Source of the DNA: Candidatus Poribacteria bacterium
GTDB taxonomy: Bacteria > Poribacteria > WGA-4E > WGA-3G
Direction: 5' to 3'
NCBI GenBank assembly: GCA_022828145.1
Contig: JAJEJA010000087.1
Location: 1-64,000 of the forward strand
DNA length: 64,000 bases
In this document: positions 54,418-63,668 of the stretch, piece after piece
How the letters are laid out: each line of letters begins with the position of its first letter
Position numbering within the stretch: the stretch's first letter is position 1
Position numbers and translations under genes: made by a program
The notes under the pieces: generated by a model
The model's database searches: none
Told to the model about the DNA's origin: nothing
The model's input: the letters and a program-made list of their open reading frames with translations, nothing else

Positions 54418-55623
54418 TTACAAGCGATCAACAGTATACGCTTCAAGCAAGGGTTTGTCAAGTTCTACCCCGAATCCTGGCGCATCGTTAAGCACGAATT
54501 CACCATTTTGTGGCGTAGGACGTAACCTTTGGTATAGTTCATTCTCTACATCCTCCCGTGAGGGACCAAAAGTTTCTGCCATACATTGCATCGGTAAACA
54601 GGCAGTGAGATGTAATCCCCACGGTGTTCCCGCTTGATGTAACCATGTTGGGATATTCATATCTGCAGCTTCCCTCGCTATACGGAGACATTCAGTAAAA
54701 CCCCCTGCCCAACTAATGTCTGGTTGAATCATATCTGCAGCTTTCCAGCGTAAGAGTTCTCGAAATCCGTATCGTGTGAATTCGTGTTCGCCTGAGACGA
54801 TCCATATTGGATCAATTTCTCTCACTAAGCGCGCCATTCCCTCGTAATCATCAAGTGGAATTGGTTCTTCAATCCATTTTATGTTAAGATCACTAACCGC
54901 TTCTGCAAATCGGAGTGTATAGTCCACATCCCAACGGAGATATATGTCTGTCATCAGGTCAACATCTGAAGCGATAGCATCGCGTGCAGCTCGTGTCATT
55001 TCGACGTTTTCTGCGAATCCTTTATCCCCTTCAGCAATTCCATTTCTTAAGGGAAGTTTGCATGCGGTAAAACCGCTATCAGCGTAATAACCGACATCAG
55101 TACCTGTTGCGTAAGCTGGAATCTGCAAACGTGGTGTATCGGTGAATAGATTGTAGACTGGGGTGTCCAATATCTTTCCACAGAGGTCAACAAGTGCTAG
55201 CTCAATTCCACTCAATGCGTAGATAACCAGTCCGCGTCGTCCATATATTGAGGTAATATGGTAGAGATGTTCCCAAATGTCTTCGACATCAAGCGGGTCT
55301 TTGTTGAGAACGAAGTGCTGGAGATGGTGTTTAATGATCATTGCACCTGCAAGTCCGCCCCCGCCGAGTCCGTATCCCTTTAGTCCTTTATCAGTCGTAA
55401 CCTCAACGATGAGTGCCCCTGCCTGTGCGGCAAAAGGACCACGCCAATCAACGTGTACATTTTTTGGATGAACCTGTTTGGGTATTTCTCCTTTTGCAAA
55501 ACCGAGGGTTGGCATTGCGCGCGGGTTCAAATTGACATGCCATGTTTGTATACCGGATACAACATGAAGAGTTTTAGCATTTGCTTTCCATTCTGTAGAC
55601 AGTTTCGTCTGATTTGTATTCAT
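54418..55623 (-). CDS. Enolase-superfamily sugar-acid dehydratase (L-rhamnonate dehydratase-like)
   Basis: 401 residues. A capping domain (GALIVEVTTDKGLKGYG) and a TIM barrel with KLPLRNG (catalytic Lys region), metal ligands in DIYLRWD, WIEEPIP and SGEHEFTRYGF, then MIQPDISWAGGFTE and the His of WLHQAG. The GEHEFTRYGFR block and IQPDISWAGG closely follow the L-rhamnonate dehydratase subgroup, which removes water from rhamnonate-type acids to 2-keto-3-deoxy acids. The usual PHG motif reads LHQ, so the substrate may differ. Convergent with GH88 (55 bp). No signal peptide. Confidence 0.8.
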   Translation of the reverse strand: MNTNQTKLSTEWKANAKTLHVVSGIQTWHVNLNPRAMPTLGFAKGEIPKQVHPKNVHVDWRGPFAAQAGALIVEVTTDKGLKGYGLGGGGLAGAMIIKHHLQHFVLNKDPLDVEDIWEHLYHITSIYGRRGLVIYALSGIELALVDLCGKILDTPVYNLFTDTPRLQIPAYATGTDVGYYADSGFTACKLPLRNGIAEGDKGFAENVEMTRAARDAIASDVDLMTDIYLRWDVDYTLRFAEAVSDLNIKWIEEPIPLDDYEGMARLVREIDPIWIVSGEHEFTRYGFRELLRWKAADMIQPDISWAGGFTECLRIAREAADMNIPTWLHQAGTPWGLHLTACLPMQCMAETFGPSREDVENELYQRLRPTPQNGEFVLNDAPGFGVELDKPLLEAYTVDRL

Positions 55624-55748
55624 AGTTCGGTATTTTTACCGTTTTATATCAGATTAATAGCAGTTCACTGAACGTCTAAGTTCAATTGGTGCTATTCATT
55701 ATACACAACGCGAACTATGTCCAGGATAATCTGCGAAGGTACTGTCAT

Positions 55749-56501
55749 CTATTCAGGTTTCTTCATGTGTGCCCATGTGACCGCAAGTTTATCTGTTGCA
55801 TCTACTGCTGCTCCAAATCCAAGCATACTTGCATTTATGTCGGATTCAGATAATGCCCGGTCCCAAAGCGTTACCTCATCTATAGATCCGTTGAACCGTT
55901 CATTACCATCCCATGAACCAATTATCGTATCTCCACTTGTTCCCATAAAAAGTGATTTGTTCTGGTCTTGCGCTTTTGACTCAGCATTAATATAGATTCT
56001 ACGGGTATTGCTGTCAGCATCACACCAGAAACAGATATGTGACCACTCATTGGCTTTAACTGCCCCAGGCGCGTCAAGATCATTCCCATAGAATCCCATT
56101 CGGACCTGTCCACTCGTATAGATACGGTAATGTAGACTCAGGTTTGTAGTATTCTCTTGTTTCTGTGTAAATACACATTGTTGGTCACCGCCTGTCAGTG
56201 TTGGTTTGACCCACATCGTAACCGTAAAACTCTTATTGTTAATCGGAATATAGGGTGCCCTTACCTCACCAGTTGCACTAAGTTTAAGTGCTTTTCCAAC
56301 TTTCCCATCTTCATAGTCGATGCTTCCTGAGACAGTCCCATCATTTCCGTGGGTTGAAAGATCTTTAACAGTGTTCATGTCCTCACCGTCAAATGAAAAA
56401 TAGAGTAACAGATCGTCATCTCTAATATCTAATGCTGAGGTGTCTTGAGACATCAACAGAAATCCTGTTAGGGTAACGCATACTAAAATAAAATGATACA
56501 T
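55749..56501 (-). CDS. Secreted LamG-domain protein with variant tail
   Basis: 250 residues from the ATG at 56501; GGAGG lies 11 bases before it, and an ATG six codons earlier is possible. Signal peptide (FILVCVTLTGFLLM), then one LamG domain: LLLYFSFDGEDMNTVKDLS, SFTVTMWVKP, EWSHICFWCDADSN, FNGSIDEVTLWDRALSESDI. It ends DKLAVTWAHMKKPE, a diverged version of the K-L-x-T-T-W-G tail. Less similar to the 182 and 987 proteins than they are to each other. Probably surface-located and glycan-binding. Confidence 0.8.
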   Translation of the reverse strand: MYHFILVCVTLTGFLLMSQDTSALDIRDDDLLLYFSFDGEDMNTVKDLSTHGNDGTVSGSIDYEDGKVGKALKLSATGEVRAPYIPINNKSFTVTMWVKPTLTGGDQQCVFTQKQENTTNLSLHYRIYTSGQVRMGFYGNDLDAPGAVKANEWSHICFWCDADSNTRRIYINAESKAQDQNKSLFMGTSGDTIIGSWDGNERFNGSIDEVTLWDRALSESDINASMLGFGAAVDATDKLAVTWAHMKKPE

Positions 56502-57014
56502 TCTATACAATTCCTCCATTAAAATTCATATAATAACTATGAGACCTTTGCCTACTTAGATACAATCTTATCACAATGTCAGCTTGTTTTCAAGTATAAA
56601 AATCTCCAACTGAATAGAAAAAAGATTTGACTCTTTATCCAGGAATATGGTATAATAAATTTGTACTTTACGTAAACTTTTGTTAAATTGTTTCACTATG
56701 ATTATAGTTTTGTCCAAATGCGTATTTCACTAAAGCATAGCATTTTGAGTATAGTGATTCATTGTGCATTGCGTAAGGTCTGACTGAATCATGATCTAAG
56801 TGATCATCTGATTCACATTTTGGTGGAGTAGGTCATTGATCTTTAGAGAGTGCCGACTCTATTCACCAGAGGATCACCGAGTCCTCAAAAAATGAGGGAT
56901 GCGTTGATAACGCTTTGAGAGTGCCGACTCTACCTCCACTATTAAATTAATGCAATGACTTTGAATCAAATGAGCTGCGTAGATCAACAAAAAACAACCC
57001 ATGTTGAGTCATTT
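56502..57014. other. Gene-free stretch with repeats and dyads
   Basis: No gene. It holds the promoter at 56627, a TTTACGTAAA palindrome (56667), a partial MITE end (GCGTAAGGTCTGA near 56770), a dyad GAATCATGATC / GATCAT(CT)GATTC (56786-56814) and two direct copies of GAGAGTGCCGACTCTA (56846 and 56917). Near 57000 the minus strand has a weak CAAC / GTTG stem followed by six T, a possible terminator of the membrane-protein gene. Confidence 0.6.
56627..56656 (+). promoter_or_regulatory. Orphan sigma-70 promoter
   Basis: TTGACT (56627), 18-bp spacer, TATAAT (56651-56656), followed at about +4 by the palindrome TTTACGTAAA. It points into the gene-free stretch ahead of a convergent gene. No plus-strand gene or clear terminator was found downstream. 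Confidence 0.5.
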
Positions 57015-59021
57015 TTAACGCGGTAAAGCCTGGTAACCGATACCACTGAAGAATCCGACTACCATCCATATACCTACCATAACATACTCTCCAAATATTA
57101 GACCAAAAGCCACAGGACGTATCCGTCTATACATCATGGGTCCCCCAAATTTCAATGTGATGTATTTAATGAGCCATCCAAAAAAGATAGATGACCACAA
57201 GTGAAACGAAGGGTAGGTTGCCCCTAACAGATACCCGATTGGATGCAGTGACCACCAAACGAAACTTTGACGCATCCATAGCATAAAACCGGTGAATCCT
57301 GCTCCAGCTATCATACTGTAAACTTCATCCCATTTTGTTTCATCAGGGAATTGTATCAGTTTATTCATCCTGTTGAAATAGCCCCGCGGTGCATTGATAA
57401 AGGGCCAATTCTGTAGAAAAAGTGCTCCTTTATCGTAGACAAGTGTTAATGTGGCATAAACTGATATGACAAGCGCAACGACTATTGAGATGGCGAGTAT
57501 CGGTACGATTTTGCGACGCGTAAGGTTAACTTCATCCGATGCTTTAAAGCTGTGCAGGAAATTAGGCATCATGAATTCTCCCCAATCTCGCAGAAAAGTC
57601 CGTTGAAAACTTAGAACTGCAAGACTTTTCTGACCAATGGCAGCAGACCCAACTGTAAAGTTCATATAATCTGATGGGAAGAACGGTGCTTGGACAAGTA
57701 GCAGTCCACCATTAACTACCATCCAGGATAGAACAACAGAGGTGGCAAAGATGGAGAGCAGTGTGACAACTGCCACCCAACCTGTTATACCAGCAAGCAT
57801 TAGAAAAGCAATCAGTGTTACAAATCCCAATATAAAACCGAGTAGTGCTAAGCGATAAGGTAAAGGTTCATCAGAATCGTCTATATGAACCTGATCCACT
57901 AATGTGTTTGTATGACGGTGTTTGAGACCAAATGTCTTCCTAATGATACTCTTGATATGTTCACGTCCTCCCCAGAACACAGCAGGAACAAACACGAGAT
58001 AACCCCCCATAACCTGACGACTACAGCTCAACCACGGTCCGATACCAACACCTGTTACATTCATGATGATATATTGCAGTTTGAAAAAAAGAAAAAAGAA
58101 CCACAGACTAAAGGATACTTCAAGTGTTAACAACACAGCGACACCTATAACCGAAAAATAGATTGCAATGTTCATCCCTGGCCACATTCTGAGTGTGTGC
58201 CACGGTTTCTCGGTAAAAGCGCGACTGATATTATAGATCAGAGGGATTTCTGGGACATTTGGAAAATGTGCATTTAATCCGTTGATAAAATGTATCAGCA
58301 CGGGTAATGCCATGCCGACCCACAACAACTTATTCTTGAAGAAAGCATTGAGAAGAGAGCCGCGTTCGGGTTCTCCAGCAAGTTGGACGGGGATTTGGAT
58401 TAACGGGAATGAAAATCGCTCGCGTTCAACCCACTGTTTGCGAAGGATTGTGGACAGACAGAGAATAGTGAAATAGAAAACGATGACGAAGAGTGTCCAG
58501 ATGAGTAGGGGTTTGATCCACGCTTGCCACGGAACACCACCCCCCGAAGAGAGTCCTTCATAGAAATCGGTTACAGCGTGTGAATCTGTGACCACCATCC
58601 AATCTGGAATGTGGGGTTGAAGCGTTTCTGCCCAATCGTTTTCTGCAGTGGTAAAATATTGGAGTGCTACAAGACACGGAATAAGGAACTGTAGTAGACC
58701 CATAGAGGGGATACCGACAGCAACAATCAACATCATCCAGACGACTGTTAATTCAGGGGCGGAGAATGCGAATCTACCCTTCCGCAACAATAATCGTAAT
58801 GGAACATTAACAATAAAGACAAGTAAAAGAAGACTGAAGATTGAACCGACAGGAAGATGATTACCCGCGATTCTTGAATTCTCTATAAAATAGTTGTTGT
58901 AAGGGGTTATAGCACATAAACCCCCTACTAATAAAAGTCCTATTAGGATCGCAGAGAATCGAATTTTAGGGTGACTTTGTAATGATATGGGTATTGATTT
59001 GGATATTTTATTCACTCCCAT
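57015..59021 (-). CDS. Large polytopic membrane protein (DUF6785-like)
   Basis: About 668 residues from the ATG at 59021, overlapping the sulfatase stop by 14 bp; frames open to 59057. At least 12 hydrophobic segments are spread over the chain (ILIGLLLVGGLCAITPYN, WIKPLLIWTLFVIVFYFTIL, LTLEVSFSLWFFFLFF and others). The SAPELTVVWMMLIV, WVERERFSFPLIQIPVQLAG and SFHLWSSIFFGWLIKYITLKF segments recall the DUF6785/OPT-transporter-like proteins frequent in Planctomycetes and Poribacteria. A transport role is likely but unproven. Translationally coupled to the sulfatase gene, which suggests uptake of a sulfated compound or a partner in its use. Confidence 0.75.
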   Translation of the reverse strand: MGVNKISKSIPISLQSHPKIRFSAILIGLLLVGGLCAITPYNNYFIENSRIAGNHLPVGSIFSLLLLVFIVNVPLRLLLRKGRFAFSAPELTVVWMMLIVAVGIPSMGLLQFLIPCLVALQYFTTAENDWAETLQPHIPDWMVVTDSHAVTDFYEGLSSGGGVPWQAWIKPLLIWTLFVIVFYFTILCLSTILRKQWVERERFSFPLIQIPVQLAGEPERGSLLNAFFKNKLLWVGMALPVLIHFINGLNAHFPNVPEIPLIYNISRAFTEKPWHTLRMWPGMNIAIYFSVIGVAVLLTLEVSFSLWFFFLFFKLQYIIMNVTGVGIGPWLSCSRQVMGGYLVFVPAVFWGGREHIKSIIRKTFGLKHRHTNTLVDQVHIDDSDEPLPYRLALLGFILGFVTLIAFLMLAGITGWVAVVTLLSIFATSVVLSWMVVNGGLLLVQAPFFPSDYMNFTVGSAAIGQKSLAVLSFQRTFLRDWGEFMMPNFLHSFKASDEVNLTRRKIVPILAISIVVALVISVYATLTLVYDKGALFLQNWPFINAPRGYFNRMNKLIQFPDETKWDEVYSMIAGAGFTGFMLWMRQSFVWWSLHPIGYLLGATYPSFHLWSSIFFGWLIKYITLKFGGPMMYRRIRPVAFGLIFGEYVMVGIWMVVGFFSGIGYQALPR

Positions 59022-60462
59022 CTCGTAGGACTGGATCATAGAGACAGAGTTCGGCATCTACAATCCTTCCATCAGGTAATGTATACTGGTTCGGCGTACC
59101 ACCACCCCACGGTGCAGCCCATTCTTTGCTGCGTTCCTTTTCATCTTCCTTCTTTTGTTGAACAGCTTCCCAAGAGAATCCATCCATGAGCTGTTTGTGT
59201 AAGGATGATTCTACTTCACGATGTTCAGGTTTTCCAGCAAGGTTCTCAAATTCTTCAGGATCATTTTCTAAATCAAACAGGATTGATTCATCTTCAGGGA
59301 AGGCGACGTATTTATAGCGAGGTGTTCTCAACATACGCATGGGACCGGTTGTTTGATTTGCCCAGTATTCGCTGATTGCTGTATTTCTCCATCCATCGGT
59401 ATTTCCAGTCATAAGATTCGATAAGTCTGAACCATCCAAACCATCCGGAATTGGGATACCTGCTCTTGCACAGAGTGTTGGGAATAGATCGTTTAATTCG
59501 ACGGGTGCATTTACACTTATCCCGTGTGTGTTATCCGCTCTTGTATCATATATAATCAGTGGTACTCGTGCGGCAGCTTCATAATAACTGGATTTCCACC
59601 ACTGTCCGTGTTCACCTGCCATCTCACCGTGGTCAGTTGTGTAGACAATAATCGTATTTTCTAACAGACCATCTCGGTTTAGAATAGTGAATAAGTCACC
59701 GAGGCATTCATCCAGGAATTCACAGCAGGCGTAATATGCAGCCCGTGCTTTCCTTGTTTCCTCTTCGTCAATGGCTGCAGTATTGAAAGTCTTGCGTAGT
59801 CCTTTTGCAAAGCGATGTGTCTGTTCTAAATGTCCAGGTGGGATATTCGGCATGTCCACATTGTCAGGATAGTATTTATCTAAGAGTCTTTTTGGAGCAG
59901 TGAGTGGAAAGTGTGGACGACTGTAGCTTGCAAGGAGGAACCACGGTTGGTCATCGGGTTGCGACCTGATGTATTCAATTGTTTCCTCATTTACGACTCG
60001 TTCTTGCAATAGGCTTGTTGGGATTTCTGTCACACCAGCATCTTTTGTGCGGTTGCGGTTGCCTCTGAGTGGGTCTCGTTGGTGTCCTGCCCGGCCGCGC
60101 AGGTCACCGTAAGGACGTGATTGGAAACCGTTGTGCTGTTCTTTCCCGCCAAAGTGCATTTTTCCCACAAGAGCAGTGGAATAACCGTGTTCAGCAAAAT
60201 GCCCAGGTATTGTCGTATGTTCTGGGAATAGGATTGAACCGTTCGTCCATGCAGAACAGCGATGTGCATGTTTTCCTGTCAGCATACACATCCTTGAGGG
60301 TGTACAAAGGGGAAATTGACAGTAAGCGGCGTTAAAGTAGTTACCTGATTTAGCAAGTTGATCAAGGTGTGGGGTCTGAACGATCTCGTTGCCTTCACAC
60401 CCGATAGCGTGCGGACTGTGTTCATCACTCTGAAGGAATAGGATATTCGGTTTTTGAGACAT
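59008..60462 (-). CDS. Sulfatase (formylglycine type)
   Basis: 484 residues. Alkaline-phosphatase-fold sulfatase: metal site NILFLQSDEHSPHAIG (the usual DD reads SDEH), catalytic C53 in CTPSRMCMLTGK (CxPSR, converted to formylglycine), STALVGKMHFGG, HFPLTAP, TTDHGEMAGEHGQWWKSSYYE (metal-binding DHG). The C-terminal domain ends in an extended tail (GGGTPNQYTLPDGRIVDAEL). No signal peptide, so probably cytoplasmic, acting on imported sulfated sugars. AAGGAGA precedes the start. It is first gene of an operon with the membrane protein. A sulfatase-maturing enzyme is not in the window. Confidence 0.9.
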   Translation of the reverse strand: MSQKPNILFLQSDEHSPHAIGCEGNEIVQTPHLDQLAKSGNYFNAAYCQFPLCTPSRMCMLTGKHAHRCSAWTNGSILFPEHTTIPGHFAEHGYSTALVGKMHFGGKEQHNGFQSRPYGDLRGRAGHQRDPLRGNRNRTKDAGVTEIPTSLLQERVVNEETIEYIRSQPDDQPWFLLASYSRPHFPLTAPKRLLDKYYPDNVDMPNIPPGHLEQTHRFAKGLRKTFNTAAIDEEETRKARAAYYACCEFLDECLGDLFTILNRDGLLENTIIVYTTDHGEMAGEHGQWWKSSYYEAAARVPLIIYDTRADNTHGISVNAPVELNDLFPTLCARAGIPIPDGLDGSDLSNLMTGNTDGWRNTAISEYWANQTTGPMRMLRTPRYKYVAFPEDESILFDLENDPEEFENLAGKPEHREVESSLHKQLMDGFSWEAVQQKKEDEKERSKEWAAPWGGGTPNQYTLPDGRIVDAELCLYDPVLRDGSE

Positions 60463-60515
60463 ACTGCAAAATCTCCTTTATAGTAAAATTTTGAATTAAT
60501 TATACAGTCTGTACC

Positions 60516-60543
60516 AGTGCGGTTGGGAAACCGCACCTACCGT
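60516..60543. repeat. GGTGCGGTT palindrome, single copy
   Basis: AGTGCGGTTGGGAAACCGCACC-type copy followed by TACCG, between the sulfatase and groES. Same family as 1994-2412 and 11593. Confidence 0.7.
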
Positions 60544-60694
60544 GGTCCGAAAGTGTGTAATTATTTTCAAAATTCACTATAATCTGATTTATGGGTCATG
60601 GAATTGTTCGTTAGTTTCCTTCATTCTACATCTATTTTCTGATGTAATCAAGCATTATTTTCTTGGTCTGACTAATCCGGTATAAAACCTTCGC

Positions 60695-60715
60695 AATGTG
60701 TCAAAATGGCACATT
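60695..60715. promoter_or_regulatory. Upstream dyad 1 (candidate activator site for groESL)
   Basis: Imperfect palindrome with core TGTCA-AAA-TGGCA and outer AATGTG / CACATT arms. Its centre is about 139 bp upstream of the predicted groESL transcript start and 40 bp from dyad 2, a typical place for sigma-54 activator sites. Confidence 0.55.
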
Positions 60716-60738
60716 ATGAGTCAGGGATATTGAAAAAA

Positions 60739-60751
60739 TGACAAAATGTCA
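60739..60751. promoter_or_regulatory. Upstream dyad 2 (candidate activator site for groESL)
   Basis: Perfect palindrome TGACA-AAA-TGTCA, centred about 99 bp upstream of the predicted start. It shares the TGnCA-AAA-TGnCA design with dyad 1. Confidence 0.55.
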
Positions 60752-60817
60752 CGTTTTAAATGAGATTAGATAGCAGATAGAATCTCTTAATCGTGTGTAC
60801 GTCTACATTTTCTGTTT

Positions 60818-60833
60818 TGGCACATATATTGCT
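60818..60833 (+). promoter_or_regulatory. Sigma-54 (-24/-12) promoter of groESL
   Basis: TGGCAC, five bases, TTGCT, with exactly ten bases between GG and GC, matching the sigma-54 consensus. The predicted transcript start is near 60844, leaving a leader of about 75 nt before groES. No CIRCE element (TTAGCACTC-N9-GAGTGCTAA) is present in the 455-bp gap. Confidence 0.75.
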
Positions 60834-60917
60834 ATAGATGAAGTATATTTTGTATTTAGCAATCGGGTTTGTATACCCGTTTAACATTTTATTTCCATAG
60901 TAGGAGGAAGAAAAGGT

Positions 60918-61208
60918 ATGGCACTAATACCTCTTGGCGATCGAATCCTCGTCAAACGTTCCGAAGAGAATGAACAGACTACCAGTGGCGGGATTATCAT
61001 CCCAGATACCGCGAAAGAAAAACCACAAGAAGGTGAAGTGGTTGCTGTTGGAAAGGGTCGTATACTTGACAGTGGCGAAAGACAGGCAGTTGACGTAGAA
61101 GTTGGCGATAAAGTCCTGTTTGCCAAATATGGCGGTACCGAAGTTACTTATGACAATATTGAATATCTCATCTTGCGCGAAGATGATATCTTAGCCAAGG
61201 TTAACTAA
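60918..61208 (+). CDS. groES: Co-chaperonin GroES
   Basis: 96 residues, normal length. [20 protein letters not shown] with the mobile loop ([18 protein letters not shown]), then [13 protein letters not shown] and [11 protein letters not shown], closing with [13 protein letters not shown]. Caps GroEL and closes the folding chamber. AGGAGG lies ten bases before the start. groEL follows after 21 bp. Transcribed from the sigma-54 type promoter at 60818. Confidence 0.97.
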   Translation: MALIPLGDRILVKRSEENEQTTSGGIIIPDTAKEKPQEGEVVAVGKGRILDSGERQAVDVEVGDKVLFAKYGGTEVTYDNIEYLILREDDILAKVN

Positions 61209-62855
<1,647 letters not shown>

Positions 62856-62920
62856 ATAGGCTCTTTCTCATAGTTAGTATATTATGAAACCTGTGGTAGG
62901 TACTATGGGAGAAGTCGTAG

Positions 62921-62968
62921 AAAAAGAGAGATCGGATGGATTATATGTCTGTCCGATTTCTCTTTTTT
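62921..62968 (+). terminator. Intrinsic terminator of groESL
   Basis: Stem AAAAAGAGAGATCGGA / TCCGATTTCTCTTTTT with one mismatch, 15-nt loop, and a run of six T. About 65 bp after the groEL stop. Confidence 0.8.
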
Positions 62969-62973
62969 ATATG

Positions 62974-63047
62974 GACGGCACTCGGAGCGTGCCTACTACT
63001 ATTATAAGAGGACGGCACTCGGAGCGTGCCTGCTACTATTATAAGAG
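62974..63047. repeat. Two tandem 37-bp repeats with internal hairpins
   Basis: Units 62974-63010 and 63011-63047 differ at one base. Each contains GGCAC-TCGGAGC-GTGCC, a 5-bp stem-loop, and ends in an ACTATTATAAGAG spacer. Directly after the groESL terminator. Confidence 0.85.
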
Positions 63048-63053
63048 GGATGG

Positions 63054-63668
63054 CTATGGATTCTTTTCAGCGAAACCGTACAACTTGATTTCTGCTATCT
63101 TTGCTGGAGCCTTTAAAGGACCATACACTTTGTAAACGGGTCTTCCACGTCGCACTTGACCACTCGGTGTTATTTCGTTCTCTCTTTCAATTTTCAGATT
63201 CTTACGTTTCTGTTCACCATCATCTGTGGTACTGCGCACGACTAATTTGATTGAATCGGTGATATATGAAGGTTTAATGCGTAGATCAAAGATCGGTTGA
63301 TGCTTACCTTTATGTTCATGAATAATATTCCATCCACCATTTGTATCCCGTGCCATCAGCTCGTATTCTTGTAGATTTGTAGAATGAATCACAACCCGGT
63401 GAACGGATTTCTTTTCAGGTAATAGAATAACTGATTCTGAAGGTATATACAGATCAACCTCTAAGCTTCCCGATTTTCGAATGACTTGTGATTGTCCTAC
63501 GGTCTGAAGATTTCCATCAATGATTAAAGGGTCATTTGATCTTGCGCCCTCCAGCGATGCATAGTTTTCACTCCATTGCTGACTTAAAACACAGGCTGAA
63601 AACAGAATTGTAAAACAGGTCGGTATTAACATAATTTTTTTAATTGATTTCTTTTTTACTTTAGTCAT
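63054..63668 (-). CDS. Lipoprotein with discoidin-like domain
   Basis: 204 residues. A basic start and hydrophobic core end in a lipobox (LFSAC, Cys at about 26), so it is lipid-anchored. The mature part is beta-rich: SLEGARSNDPLIIDGNLQTV, SVILLPEKKSVHRVVIHSTN, YELMARDTNGGWNIIHEHKG, SIKLVVRSTTDDGEQ, IAEIKLYGF. This resembles an F5/8-type C (discoidin) ligand-binding jelly roll, where an N-terminal DGN turn and a closing I-x-E-I-x-x-Y-G strand are typical. It overlaps the upstream gene's stop by 8 bp, so translation is coupled. Confidence 0.65.
   Translation of the reverse strand: MTKVKKKSIKKIMLIPTCFTILFSACVLSQQWSENYASLEGARSNDPLIIDGNLQTVGQSQVIRKSGSLEVDLYIPSESVILLPEKKSVHRVVIHSTNLQEYELMARDTNGGWNIIHEHKGKHQPIFDLRIKPSYITDSIKLVVRSTTDDGEQKRKNLKIERENEITPSGQVRRGRPVYKVYGPLKAPAKIAEIKLYGFAEKNP

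Noticed and set aside
60463-60917. CIRCE/HrcA control of groESL
   Set aside because: No TTAGCACTC-N9-GAGTGCTAA element found; a sigma-54 promoter is present instead.
62884-63135. 83-codon frame after groEL
   Set aside because: Spans the groESL terminator and the 37-bp tandem repeats and overlaps the lipoprotein gene on the other strand.
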